In this document: one piece after another, positions 10,453 through 18,193 of the stretch | Layout of the letters: each line of letters opens with the position of its first letter | Position numbering within the stretch: position 1 is the first letter of the stretch | Assembly (NCBI GenBank): GCA_024235915.1 | Contig: JACKLO010000018.1 | Location: forward strand, 78,176-142,175 | DNA from: Burkholderiaceae bacterium | GTDB taxonomy: Bacteria > Pseudomonadota > Gammaproteobacteria > Burkholderiales > Burkholderiaceae_C | DNA length: 64,000 nt | Reading direction: 5' to 3' | The notes under the pieces: generated by a model | Seen by the model: only the letters and a program-made list of their open reading frames with translations | Databases searched by the model: none | What the model was told of the DNA's origin: nothing | Position numbers and translations under genes: made by a program

Positions 10453-11202
10453 TCAGTTGACGTTCGGGTGGCTGCGCCAGCCTTCGTTGGTGGCCGCGGG
10501 ATGGGCCCGGCTGACGATCAGCGCCGACTGCAGGTACAGCGCGTTGATCAGGCGCGCGGCGCGCTCGCGGTCGAAACCCGGCCAGTCGCTCATCTCGCGC
10601 AGGTTGGTGCCTTCGCGGCGCAGGCGCCGCACCGCGGCCTCCAGCGGCCCGGGCAGGGCCAGCGCGCGCAGATCGGCGCCCGGCGTCACCCGGTAGGCGG
10701 CCGAGCCGGTGAGTTCCGGCAGCAGGCTGTCGCGCGCGCCACGCATGGCGATGGCCCAGGTCAGCGGGCCCAGCGGGCCATAGTGCGCCGCGTCGGCCAC
10801 CAGCGTGCGCTCGCGGCTGCCCGGCGGCTGCAGCAGGGCGGGTTCCACCTGCAGCACCTCGAAGGCCTGCAGCCGGGTGTTGAGCAACTGATCCGGCGTC
10901 AATGGGCTGTGCGCCAGGCGTTCGGCCGGGAACAGCGTCAGCGGGATCACGTGCTGCTCCGCGCCCAGGTGCAGCAACAGCGCCCGCCCGTGGCGCAGCG
11001 AGGCGGCCACGACCTCCAGCAGGTCGCTGGCCTGGCCGTCGCGGCCGGGGCGCAGCAGGTCCTGCAGCAGCGACGGCGTCAACGAGGTCAGCCGCGTCGA
11101 CGGGCCGTGCTCCAGCATCTGCTGCTGCTGGCGCAGGTAGCGACGGAAGTCGCTGATGCGCATCAGTTCAGGCGCGCCGACGGGCAGGGTGGACGGAAAC
11201 AT
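10453..11202 (-). CDS. Unrecognised protein, paralogue of the gene at 51905-52564
   Basis: A 249-residue cytoplasmic protein (no signal peptide or membrane helix) that I do not recognise. The C-terminal ~95 residues align without large gaps to the protein at 51905-52564. Shared landmarks are PLxPxxW, a Y/F-R-V/L-(T/S)-PG motif, and DWPGFDRERAARLINALYLQ versus RWPGMDRAQAVRLLNGAYLQ. The middle (about 50-110) also aligns weakly around LLEVVAASLRHGRALLLH. A strong GGAG Shine-Dalgarno lies 5 bases before the ATG, but start codon and Shine-Dalgarno sit in a perfect hairpin (11198-11224). It follows the MocR gene by 36 bp on the same strand, so co-transcription is likely. Function unknown. Confidence 0.75.
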   Translation of the reverse strand: MFPSTLPVGAPELMRISDFRRYLRQQQQMLEHGPSTRLTSLTPSLLQDLLRPGRDGQASDLLEVVAASLRHGRALLLHLGAEQHVIPLTLFPAERLAHSPLTPDQLLNTRLQAFEVLQVEPALLQPPGSRERTLVADAAHYGPLGPLTWAIAMRGARDSLLPELTGSAAYRVTPGADLRALALPGPLEAAVRRLRREGTNLREMSDWPGFDRERAARLINALYLQSALIVSRAHPAATNEGWRSHPNVN

Positions 11203-11224
11203 GCGGGCTCCAGACCCGCATGTT
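11198..11224 (-). promoter_or_regulatory. Perfect 10-bp hairpin enclosing a start codon
   Basis: The arms AACATGCGGG (11198-11207) and CCCGCATGTT (11215-11224) are exact reverse complements around a 7-base loop. On the minus-strand mRNA the loop is TCTGGAG, containing the Shine-Dalgarno, and the 3' arm contains the AUG of the gene at 10453-11202. Such a structure could throttle translation, or the palindrome could be a protein-binding site between the MocR gene and its downstream partner. Confidence 0.55.
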
Positions 11225-11238
11225 ATCCGTGAATTCCG

Positions 11239-12738
11239 TCACGAATCGGCGGCGACCAGCGGGCCTGGCGCGGCCGCCGGGGCGCTCTCGGCCTTCAACG
11301 CCTTGAGCGCCTGCCAGAAGCGGCCGTCCTGGGTGGCGGCGAAGTTGATGCGCATGCAGGTGCTGGGCCGGCGGCTGGCCTGGAACAGGGTGCCCGGTGC
11401 GAGCAGCCAGCCCTGGTCCAGCATCGCCAGCGCCAGGCGCTCGGTGTCCGTGCCCACGTCCACCCAGCCGAACAGCCCCTGCGGCGGGGCCACGAAGCGG
11501 CAGCCGGCGGCCAGCGCGTGGCGCACGGCGCGTTCGCGGGCGGCGTCCAGCCGCTGCACGATGCGCTCGGCATGGCGCCGCAGCAGGCCCTGGTCCAGGC
11601 ACCAGGCCACGGCCTGCTCCAGCAGGGCCGGCGTGGTCAGTGTGCCCACCAGCTTGGTGTCGATCAGGCGCTCGGCCAGCGCCGGCGACGCCGCCACGAA
11701 GCCGACGCGCCACTGCGGCGCCAGGATCTTCGAAAAGCCCGACACCAGCAGCGTGCGCCGCAGCCCGTCCAGCGCCGCCATGCGGGTGGCGTGCGGCGGC
11801 GCGAAGAAGGCGTAGGTGTCGTCCTCCACCACCGTCAGGTCGTGCTGTTCCGCCAGGCTGAGCACGCGGTGGGCCACGGCGGGGCTCAGCGTGTGGCCGG
11901 TGGGGTTGTGCAACACCGAGACGGTGACGTAGACGCGTGGCCGGTGCGCTTGCAGCAGCGCGGCCATCACGGCCAGATCGGGGCCGTCGGGGCTGCCGTC
12001 GGTGGCCCGGGGCACGGGCAGCAGCCGCATGCCCAGGCGGGTGAGCCGCTCGTACTCCACCGCCCAGCCGGGTTCGTCGACGAGCACCGCATCGCCCGGC
12101 TGCAGCAGCGTGCGCGCCACCAGGTCGAGGGCATGGGTGGCGCCCACGGTGGTGACGATCTGCTCCGGCGCGGCATCCACGCCGATGTCGACCAAGCGGC
12201 GAGACAGCGCGGCCCGCAGGCCGGGGTCGCCCGCCGGTTCGCCATAGCGCAGCCAGGCGCTGCCATCGTCGCCGCGGCCGCCCGTGACACGCCGGAGCGC
12301 GCGCTGCAGCAGCGCGGCGTCCAGCCAGTCCACCGGCAGCGTGCCCATGCCCGGCGCGCTGCCGTGCACGCCGGCATGGAACATGCCGCGGATCAGGGCC
12401 GTGGCGTCCACCGGGGCCGTGGGGCCGCGTCCTGCCGTGGGCGAGGCTCCGGCGTCGCCCGTGCGGCGGGCGGTGCGGGCGCTGCCCTGCACTGAGGCGC
12501 GCACAAAGAAGCCACGCTGTGCCTGCGCCTGCACCAGGCCCTGGGCCTGCAGGCGGTCGTATGCCGCCACCACGGTGGCCGGGCTGACCTGGTAGCGGGT
12601 GGCGCAGTCGCGCACGGAAGGCAGGCGTGCCCCCGGGCGCAGCAGGCCCTGGGCGATGCGGTCGCCAAACCGTATTGCCAGTTGCTCCGCCAGCGTGGCG
12701 CCGGCGCTGCGGGACAGAGGTTCGGGAGTGGTGGGCAT
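11239..12738 (-). CDS. MocR-type regulator (GntR wHTH fused to aminotransferase fold)
   Basis: 499 residues. Residues about 10-80 form a GntR-type winged helix-turn-helix (GARLPSVRDCATRYQVSPAT, then VVAAYDRLQAQGLVQ). A variable linker of about 50 residues follows, then a class I aminotransferase-like domain from about 130. PLP-site motifs are HNPTGHTLSPAV, a VVEDDTYAFF segment, and SGFSKILAPQWRVGF with the Schiff-base Lys337. Such proteins use the aminotransferase fold as a sensor of PLP or an amino-compound and usually control a divergent neighbour. Here that is the EamA exporter operon, 265 bp away. Catalytic activity is not expected but not excluded. Confidence 0.9.
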   Translation of the reverse strand: MPTTPEPLSRSAGATLAEQLAIRFGDRIAQGLLRPGARLPSVRDCATRYQVSPATVVAAYDRLQAQGLVQAQAQRGFFVRASVQGSARTARRTGDAGASPTAGRGPTAPVDATALIRGMFHAGVHGSAPGMGTLPVDWLDAALLQRALRRVTGGRGDDGSAWLRYGEPAGDPGLRAALSRRLVDIGVDAAPEQIVTTVGATHALDLVARTLLQPGDAVLVDEPGWAVEYERLTRLGMRLLPVPRATDGSPDGPDLAVMAALLQAHRPRVYVTVSVLHNPTGHTLSPAVAHRVLSLAEQHDLTVVEDDTYAFFAPPHATRMAALDGLRRTLLVSGFSKILAPQWRVGFVAASPALAERLIDTKLVGTLTTPALLEQAVAWCLDQGLLRRHAERIVQRLDAARERAVRHALAAGCRFVAPPQGLFGWVDVGTDTERLALAMLDQGWLLAPGTLFQASRRPSTCMRINFAATQDGRFWQALKALKAESAPAAAPGPLVAADS

Positions 12739-12766
12739 GGTCGGGTGTGCTGGCGCCGGGAGCGAT

Positions 12767-12826
12767 ACAGATCGGCTTTCTGTCAGGTGCAGTGTATGGC
12801 TACTGTGTTGGTCAGCGCACTACAGT
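12767..12826. promoter_or_regulatory. Candidate MocR operator region with paired ACAG/CTGT half-sites
   Basis: The 265-bp divergent gap holds two inverted repeats. The first is ACAGA-N7-TCTGT (12767-12783) and the second is ACTGT-N15-ACAGT (12802-12826). Four ACAG/CTGT half-sites in 60 bp between a MocR gene and its likely target suggest a binding region. Short repeats like these can arise by chance. Confidence 0.3.
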
Positions 12827-13003
12827 TCACGCACCGACGATGTGCGGGCTCCGGCCCGAAGTCCACTGAGACCTGCTGCACATGCGATTCCTTGAAGATT
12901 GGATCCCCCCACGAATCCGAGTTGCGGCCAATGCCACGCTGAGTCAACGCGTCGGCGGCTGGGGCGTGGCCGGATGCGGTGGCTGCCTGTGCGGGCGCCG
13001 GCC

Positions 13004-13906
13004 ATGAGCGCCGTCGCGCTGCCCGGCCGGCTGGATACCGCGACCCGTGGCTTGGCCTGGGGTGCATTGGGCGTGCTGATCTTCGCGCTCACGCTGCCGA
13101 TGACGCGCCTGGCGGTCGGCGATGCTTCCGCGCCGCAATTGCCGCCGGCCTTCGTCACAGCCGGCCGCGCGGCATTGGCGGGCCTGCTGGCCGTGGCCTA
13201 CCTGCTGGCCACCGGCGCCCACCGCCCGCCGAGGCGCACCTGGGCGCCGCTGGCGCTGAGCGCTGGCGGCACGGTGCTGGGCTTTCCGCTGGGCCTGGCG
13301 CTGGCACTGCGCGAGGTGCCGTCGGCGCACGCGGCCGTGGTCACCGGCGTGCTGCCGCTGGCCACGGCGGTGGTCGGTGCGCTGGCCGCGCGGCAGCGGC
13401 CTTCGGCCGGTTTCTGGGCCGCGGCCGGCGCCGGTTGCGCGCTGGTGCTGGGTTTTGCCGCCTGGCAGGGCGGCGGTGCCCTGGTGGCCGCTGACGCCTG
13501 GCTGGCGATGGCCGTGGCCACCGGCGCCGTGGGTTACGTGGCGGGGGCGCGGGCCGGCGCGGTGCTGCCGGCGCCGCAGGTGATCTCCTGGGTGCTGGTG
13601 GGCGCGTTGCCGTTCACGCTGCCGGCGGCCTGGGCCAGCTGGCCGGTGGCGCCGGTGAGCGCTGCGGCCTGGGGCGGCTTTCTCTACACCGCGGTGTTCT
13701 CGATGTGGCTGGGGTTCTTCGCCTGGTACCACGGGCTGGCGCTGGGCGGTGTGCTGCGCGTGAGCCAGGTGCAGCTGCTGCAGCCCTTCCTGGCCATCCT
13801 CGCCGCCGCGCTGTTGCTGGGTGAGGCGCTGGAGCTGGCGACGGTGGGTTTTGCGCTGGCGGTGCTGGCCGTTGTGGCGCTGGGGCGCCGGACAAGGATT
13901 GCATGA
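13004..13906 (+). CDS. EamA-family (DMT superfamily) transporter
   Basis: 300-residue inner-membrane protein with about ten hydrophobic helices arranged as two EamA repeats (residues ~15-145 and ~165-295). The second ends with VLRVSQVQLLQPFLAILAAA and LLLGEALELATV, the typical final hairpin. EamA proteins often export amino acids or small metabolites. Start MSAVALPGRL at 13004 was preferred over the upstream in-frame ATG at 12899, because the extra residues are hydrophilic and precede no helix. The gene stop overlaps the racemase ATG (ATGA). Divergent pairing with a MocR regulator suggests induction by an amino-compound substrate. Confidence 0.85.
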   Translation: MSAVALPGRLDTATRGLAWGALGVLIFALTLPMTRLAVGDASAPQLPPAFVTAGRAALAGLLAVAYLLATGAHRPPRRTWAPLALSAGGTVLGFPLGLALALREVPSAHAAVVTGVLPLATAVVGALAARQRPSAGFWAAAGAGCALVLGFAAWQGGGALVAADAWLAMAVATGAVGYVAGARAGAVLPAPQVISWVLVGALPFTLPAAWASWPVAPVSAAAWGGFLYTAVFSMWLGFFAWYHGLALGGVLRVSQVQLLQPFLAILAAALLLGEALELATVGFALAVLAVVALGRRTRIA

Positions 13907-14616
13907 CGCAGGTTGACCGTTTCAGAACCCTGGGCCTGCTCGGTGGCATGAGCTGGGAAAGCACCGCCGTCTACTACCGACTGATCAACCAGGGTGTGGC
14001 GGCGCGCGGCGGTGGCCTGCACAGCGCGCCGCTGTTGCTGCACAGCCTGGATTTCGCCGGTGTGGCCGCCGCGCAGGCGGCGGGCGACTGGGCCGGACTG
14101 GGCGCTCAACTGGGCGCGGCGGCCGCTGGCCTGGTGCGGGCTGGCGCGGGCGCGGTGCTGATCGCCACCAACACCATGCACCGCCTGGCGGCCGAGGTGC
14201 AGGCTGCTGCGGGCGTGCCGCTGCTGCACATCGGCGACGCCACCGGTGCCGCGCTGCGCGCCGCGGGCGTGAAGCGCGCCGGCCTGCTGGGCACACGCTT
14301 CACGATGGAGGATGTTTCGGTGCTGCGCGGGCGGCTGGCGGCGCACCACGGCATCGAGACCCTCGTGCCCGGCGATGCGGCCCGCACCGAGGTCCACCGC
14401 GTCATCTACGAAGAACTCTGCCGCGGCCGCCTCGAAGGTCCATCGCGCGAGCGTTATGCCGGCATCATCGACGACCTGCGGCGTGATGGCGCCGAGGTGG
14501 TGATCCTCGGCTGCACCGAGATCGGCCTGCTGATCGGCGCGGCCGACAGCACGCTGCCCGTGTTCGACACCACACAACTGCATGCCGCGATGGCGGTGGA
14601 CTGGATCTGCTCATGA
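13903..14616 (+). CDS. Broad-specificity amino-acid racemase (YgeA-like Asp/Glu racemase family)
   Basis: 237 residues of the PLP-independent aspartate/glutamate racemase family. It opens with LGLLGGMSWESTAVYYRLIN and GLHSAPLLLHSLDF, both very close to E. coli YgeA as I recall it. The first catalytic position is Thr in IATNTMH (Thr89), not Cys, and the second is Cys204 in ILGCTEIG. A Thr/Cys pair is the known YgeA arrangement, linked to broad substrate range. The gene overlaps both neighbours by ATGA. Next to an aminotransferase and an exporter, it may supply or remove D-amino acids; the actual substrate is unknown. Confidence 0.87.
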   Translation: MTQVDRFRTLGLLGGMSWESTAVYYRLINQGVAARGGGLHSAPLLLHSLDFAGVAAAQAAGDWAGLGAQLGAAAAGLVRAGAGAVLIATNTMHRLAAEVQAAAGVPLLHIGDATGAALRAAGVKRAGLLGTRFTMEDVSVLRGRLAAHHGIETLVPGDAARTEVHRVIYEELCRGRLEGPSRERYAGIIDDLRRDGAEVVILGCTEIGLLIGAADSTLPVFDTTQLHAAMAVDWICS

Positions 14617-15797
14617 CCGCGTTGACCTCCCCCTTCACGCTGGCGCGCCGCGCGAAGCGGCTCGAACCCTCGGTGATCCGCGAGATCCTCAAGCTGACCG
14701 AGCGGTCCGGCGTCATCTCGCTGGCCGGCGGCCTGCCGTCGCCCGACGGGTTTCCGGTGGAGGCACTGCGTGCCGCCACCGACCGCGTGCTGCGCGACAC
14801 CCCGCGCGAGGCGTTGCAGTACGCCGCCAGCGAAGGCTTCGGCCCGCTGCGCGAGTGGGCGGCGGCCCAGCTGCAGGCCCAGGGGCTGAGCGTCACGCCA
14901 GGCCAGGTGCTGATCACCACCGGCTCGCAGCAGGGGCTGGACCTGGTGGGCAAGCTGCTCATCGACGCCGGCAGCCGGGTGGCGGTGGAATCGCCCACCT
15001 ACCTGGGCGCGCTGCAGGCCTTCACGCCCTACGAGCCGGCGTTCGTCAGCGTGGACGGCGATGACGAAGGCCCGCTGCCGGCGGCGCTGGAGACCGTGCG
15101 TGACGCCCGCTTCCTCTACCTGCTGCCCAACTACCAGAACCCGGGTGGCCGCTGCATGGGCGCCGCGCGCCGCGCCGCGCTGGCGGACCGCGCCGGCGCG
15201 CTGGGCCTGCCGGTGGTCGAGGACAACCCCTACGGCGACCTCTGGTACGACGCCCCGCCGCCGCCGCCGGTGAGCGCGCTGCTGCCGGGTGGCAGCGTCT
15301 ACCTGGGATCGCTGTCCAAGGTGCTGGCGCCGGGGCTGCGCCTGGGTTATGTGGCGGCGCCGGCCGAGTTGTTCCCCAAGCTGCTGCAGGCCAAGCAGGC
15401 GGCCGACCTGCACACGCCGGGCTTCAACCAGCGCATCGCCCACGCCGTGCTGGCCGACGGCCTGCTGGAACGCCACCTGCCCGCCGTGCGTGCCCGCTAC
15501 AAGGCGCAGCGCGACGCCATGCAGGCCGCACTGCTGGCGCACCTGCCGGCCGGCTGCCACTGGGTGCAGCCGCAGGGCGGCATGTTCTTCTGGGTCGAGC
15601 TGCCCGAGGGCCTGGACGCGACGGCGCTCTTGCCGCGTGCGGTGGACGCCGGCGTGGCCTACGTGCCCGGCGCCGCCTTCTACGCCACCGCCCCCAAGGC
15701 CAACCGCCTGCGGCTGAGTTTCGTCACCGTGTCGCCGGAGCGCATCACGGCCGCGGTGGCGCTGCTGGGCGCGATCCTGAAGGAGGCGCTGGCATGA
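14613..15797 (+). CDS. PLP-dependent aminotransferase, LysN / 2-aminoadipate type
   Basis: 394-residue fold-type I aminotransferase lacking a DNA-binding domain. Motifs: VISLAGGLPSPDGFP at about 34-48, TTGSQQGLDLVGKLL at 102-116, PNYQNPGG with Asn176, VVEDNPYGDLWYD, and SLSKVLAPGLRLGY with Schiff-base Lys236 and Arg243. This signature is typical of 2-aminoadipate/LysN and related 2-oxo-acid transaminases. Substrate cannot be fixed. It shares ATGA overlaps with the racemase upstream and PhzF downstream. Its own fold matches the sensor domain of the divergent MocR regulator, so both may see the same ligand. Confidence 0.87.
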   Translation: MTALTSPFTLARRAKRLEPSVIREILKLTERSGVISLAGGLPSPDGFPVEALRAATDRVLRDTPREALQYAASEGFGPLREWAAAQLQAQGLSVTPGQVLITTGSQQGLDLVGKLLIDAGSRVAVESPTYLGALQAFTPYEPAFVSVDGDDEGPLPAALETVRDARFLYLLPNYQNPGGRCMGAARRAALADRAGALGLPVVEDNPYGDLWYDAPPPPPVSALLPGGSVYLGSLSKVLAPGLRLGYVAAPAELFPKLLQAKQAADLHTPGFNQRIAHAVLADGLLERHLPAVRARYKAQRDAMQAALLAHLPAGCHWVQPQGGMFFWVELPEGLDATALLPRAVDAGVAYVPGAAFYATAPKANRLRLSFVTVSPERITAAVALLGAILKEALA

Positions 15798-16639
15798 CGG
15801 TGCAGCCACGCCGCTTCCACCAGGTCGACGTCTTCAGTGCCGAGCCCTTGCTGGGCAACCCGTTGGCCGTGGTGCACGACGCCGCCGGCCTGGACGACGC
15901 CCGCCTGGCCGCCATCGCCCGCTGGACCAACCTGTCGGAGACCACCTTCCTGCTGCCGCCCACCGACCCGGCGGCCGACTACCGGGTGCGCATCTTCACG
16001 CCCTTCGGCGAACTGCCCTTCGCCGGCCACCCCACGCTGGGCAGCGCCTGGGCCTGGCTGGCGGCCGGCGGCGTGGCGCGTGGCGCGCATGAGGTGGTGC
16101 AGGAATGTGGCGTGGGTCTGGTGCGTGTGAAGCGCGATGGTGCGCGTCTGGCCTTCGCAGCCCCGCCGCTGCGGCGCAGCGGGCCGCTGGACGACGCGCT
16201 GCTGGCGCGCATCGAGGCCGGGCTCGGCCTGGCGCCGGGCGAGATCGTGCGCCACGCCTGGGTGGACAACGGACCCGGCTGGTGTGCCGTGATGCTGGGC
16301 TCGGCCGAGCGGGTGCTGGCGCTGAAGCCCGACTGGACGCGGCTGGGCGACCTCAAGCTCGGGATCGTCGGGCCGCAGCCGGTGGGCGCCGACACCGCCA
16401 TCGAACTGCGGGCGCTGTTTGGCACCGGCGGCGTGGGTCTGGAGGACCCGGTCACCGGCAGCCTCAACGCCAGCGTGGCGCAGTGGCTGATCGGTGAGGG
16501 TGTGCTGCCGGACCGGTACGTGGCGGCGCAGGGCCAGGCCCTGCAGCGCGCGGGGCGGGTGCATGTGGCGCGCGAGGGCGACACGGTCTGGGTGGGTGGG
16601 GACGTGACGCCGGTGGTCGAAGGTATCGTGCGCATCTGA
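15794..16639 (+). CDS. PhzF-family isomerase/epimerase
   Basis: 281 residues of the diaminopimelate-epimerase-like PhzF family: FHQVDVFSAEPLLGNPLAVV at the N-terminus, the catalytic acid Glu49 in NLSETTFLLPP, FAGHPTLGSA at about 77-86, and a C-terminal DPVTGSLNASVAQWL segment. PhzF itself isomerises an intermediate of phenazine synthesis, but most homologues have no known substrate. No other phenazine genes are present, so phenazine synthesis is not supported. Coupled by ATGA to the aminotransferase; 25 bp separate it from the next gene. Confidence 0.87.
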   Translation: MTVQPRRFHQVDVFSAEPLLGNPLAVVHDAAGLDDARLAAIARWTNLSETTFLLPPTDPAADYRVRIFTPFGELPFAGHPTLGSAWAWLAAGGVARGAHEVVQECGVGLVRVKRDGARLAFAAPPLRRSGPLDDALLARIEAGLGLAPGEIVRHAWVDNGPGWCAVMLGSAERVLALKPDWTRLGDLKLGIVGPQPVGADTAIELRALFGTGGVGLEDPVTGSLNASVAQWLIGEGVLPDRYVAAQGQALQRAGRVHVAREGDTVWVGGDVTPVVEGIVRI

Positions 16640-16664
16640 ATCGCACGCGGGCACCTGCCGACGC

Positions 16665-17291
16665 ATGACCACCGAGATCGACCACCTCATCATCGCCGCC
16701 GACACCCTGGAAGCCGGCGTCGCCTGGTGCGAAACCACGCTGGGCGTGACGCCCGGCCCGGGCGGCCAGCACCCGCTGATGGGCACGCACAACCGGCTGC
16801 TGAACCTGTCGTCGCCGGCGTTCCCGCGCTGCTACCTGGAGGTCATCGCCATCGACCCCGAGGCGCCGGCGCCAGGCCGCGCCCGCTGGTTCGGGCTCGA
16901 CGAACGCCCACCCGGCTCGCCGGCGCTGTGGCACGCGGTGGCGCGCTCGACCATGCTCGACATGCACCGCTGGGGCCTGATCCACAAACAGGCCGACCCG
17001 GGCCTGCCGCTGGACATGGTGCGCGGCGAATACCGCTGGCAGGTGCTGGTGCGGCCCGATGGGCGACGCCTGGGCGTGCTGCCCAGCCTGATCCAATGGC
17101 AGGGCCCGCATCCCGCGGAGCGCTTGCCGGCCAGCGGCCTGGCACTGCGCAGCCTCCGGCTCGATGGCCTGCCGGTGCCGCATCGGGACGTGCTGCGCCT
17201 GAAGGGTGTCACGGGCGAGCCCGCGTCGGCCCCCCGCATGACCGTTGAGCTCCACACCCCGCGTGGCGGGGTCACGCTGCAGACCGCATGA
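16665..17291 (+). CDS. Glyoxalase-like (VOC superfamily) protein
   Basis: 208 residues beginning IDHLIIAADTLEAGVAWCET, the first beta-alpha unit of a vicinal-oxygen-chelate fold, with a possible metal His at position 7. THNRLLNLS and CYLEVIAIDPEAP follow at about 45-70. The pattern is closest to the glyoxalase-like domain usually labelled PF13468. Function is unknown. It overlaps alaX by ATGA, which makes the two a coupled pair attached to the racemase operon. Confidence 0.72.
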   Translation: MTTEIDHLIIAADTLEAGVAWCETTLGVTPGPGGQHPLMGTHNRLLNLSSPAFPRCYLEVIAIDPEAPAPGRARWFGLDERPPGSPALWHAVARSTMLDMHRWGLIHKQADPGLPLDMVRGEYRWQVLVRPDGRRLGVLPSLIQWQGPHPAERLPASGLALRSLRLDGLPVPHRDVLRLKGVTGEPASAPRMTVELHTPRGGVTLQTA

Positions 17292-18016
17292 CCGAAGGCA
17301 TGACCGAAGAACTGTTCCGCGAGGATGCGGCGCTCACCGAGTGCCGCGCCACCGTGCTGGCGGTGGACGCCGAGGGCGTCGTGCTCGACCGCACCGTGTT
17401 CTATCCGCTGGGCGGCGGCCAGGCTGGCGATGCCGGCGTGCTGGTGGCCGACGACGGGCGCTCGTGGCCGATCGCCGATACCCGCAAGCACAAGGGCCGG
17501 CCTGGTGCGATCGCGCACGTGCCGGCGGGTGAGGTGGCGGGGCTCGTGCCGGGCATGCCGGTGACGGCGCGCATCGACGCCGACCGGCGCCGCGCCCACA
17601 TGCGTTTCCACACCAGCACCCACCTGCTGTGCGCTCTGGTGCCGCACCCGGTGGACGGCTGTTCCATCACCGCGGCCCATGCGCGGCTGGACTTCCACAT
17701 GACCGAGCCGCTGGACAAGGAGGCGCTCAACGCCGGCCTGGTGCGGCTGGTGGCCGAGGCACACCCGGTGCGCCACCGCTGGATCAGCGAAGCGGAGCTG
17801 GACGCCAACCCCGGCCTGGTGCGCAGCATGAGCGTGCAGCCGCCGCGGGGGTTGGGCCGCGTGCGTGTGCTGGAGATCGAGGGCGTGGACCTGCAGCCCT
17901 GCGGCGGCACGCACGTGGCGAACACCGCCGACATCGGCGCCGTGATCGTCACCAAGATCGAAAAAAAGTCGGCCACGACCCGCAGGGTCGTGCTCGGCTT
18001 CGCCGAGCCGGGCTGA
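17288..18016 (+). CDS. AlaX-type trans-editing protein (alanyl-tRNA editing domain)
   Basis: 242 residues homologous to the editing domain of AlaRS. The N-terminal beta-barrel part has VLDRTVFYPLGGGQAGDAG at about 32-50. The zinc site comprises HTSTH (His108, His112) and CGGTH (Cys205, His209), all intact. Family members hydrolyse mischarged Ser- or Gly-tRNA(Ala) in trans. Its presence in an amino-acid racemase/aminotransferase operon may be incidental or may protect translation from an amino acid handled by the pathway. The 70-bp tandem repeat begins two bases past the stop. Confidence 0.88.
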   Translation: MTEGMTEELFREDAALTECRATVLAVDAEGVVLDRTVFYPLGGGQAGDAGVLVADDGRSWPIADTRKHKGRPGAIAHVPAGEVAGLVPGMPVTARIDADRRRAHMRFHTSTHLLCALVPHPVDGCSITAAHARLDFHMTEPLDKEALNAGLVRLVAEAHPVRHRWISEAELDANPGLVRSMSVQPPRGLGRVRVLEIEGVDLQPCGGTHVANTADIGAVIVTKIEKKSATTRRVVLGFAEPG

Positions 18017-18018
18017 GG

Positions 18019-18088
18019 CTGGACTGAAATCAGTCCCTGCGGACTGATTTCTGCCTGCCGAAGCGGCTGAGCTCTGCGAAGCCGTGGG
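18019..18088. repeat. Tandem direct repeat, copy 1 (70 bp, period 75)
   Basis: Seventy bases identical to 18094-18163. Each copy contains a perfect 11-bp hairpin (GAAATCAGTCC, CTGC loop, GGACTGATTTC), here at 18026-18051, then GCGGCTGAGCTCTGCGAAGC. It starts two bases after the alaX stop, so it could serve as transcript end, although there is no T-tract. I do not recognise the element. Confidence 0.9.
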
Positions 18089-18093
18089 AGGGC

Positions 18094-18163
18094 CTGGACT
18101 GAAATCAGTCCCTGCGGACTGATTTCTGCCTGCCGAAGCGGCTGAGCTCTGCGAAGCCGTGGG
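18094..18163. repeat. Tandem direct repeat, copy 2 (70 bp)
   Basis: Exact second copy, separated from the first by a 5-base spacer (AGGGC). The hairpin lies at 18101-18126. It is followed at 18194 by the stop of the small minus-strand gene, so the pair of repeats occupies the whole convergent gap. Zero divergence over 70 bp implies recent duplication or conversion. Confidence 0.9.
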
Positions 18164-18193
18164 CGCCGGCGCCTGAAACGACGTCGAATGCCT

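Noticed and set aside
15794..16639. Phenazine biosynthesis via PhzF
   Set aside because: No other phz genes (phzA/B, C, D, E, G) are present; PhzF-like proteins are mostly not phenazine enzymes.
18019..18163. CRISPR array
   Set aside because: Two copies only, 5-base spacer and no cas genes; it is a plain tandem duplication.
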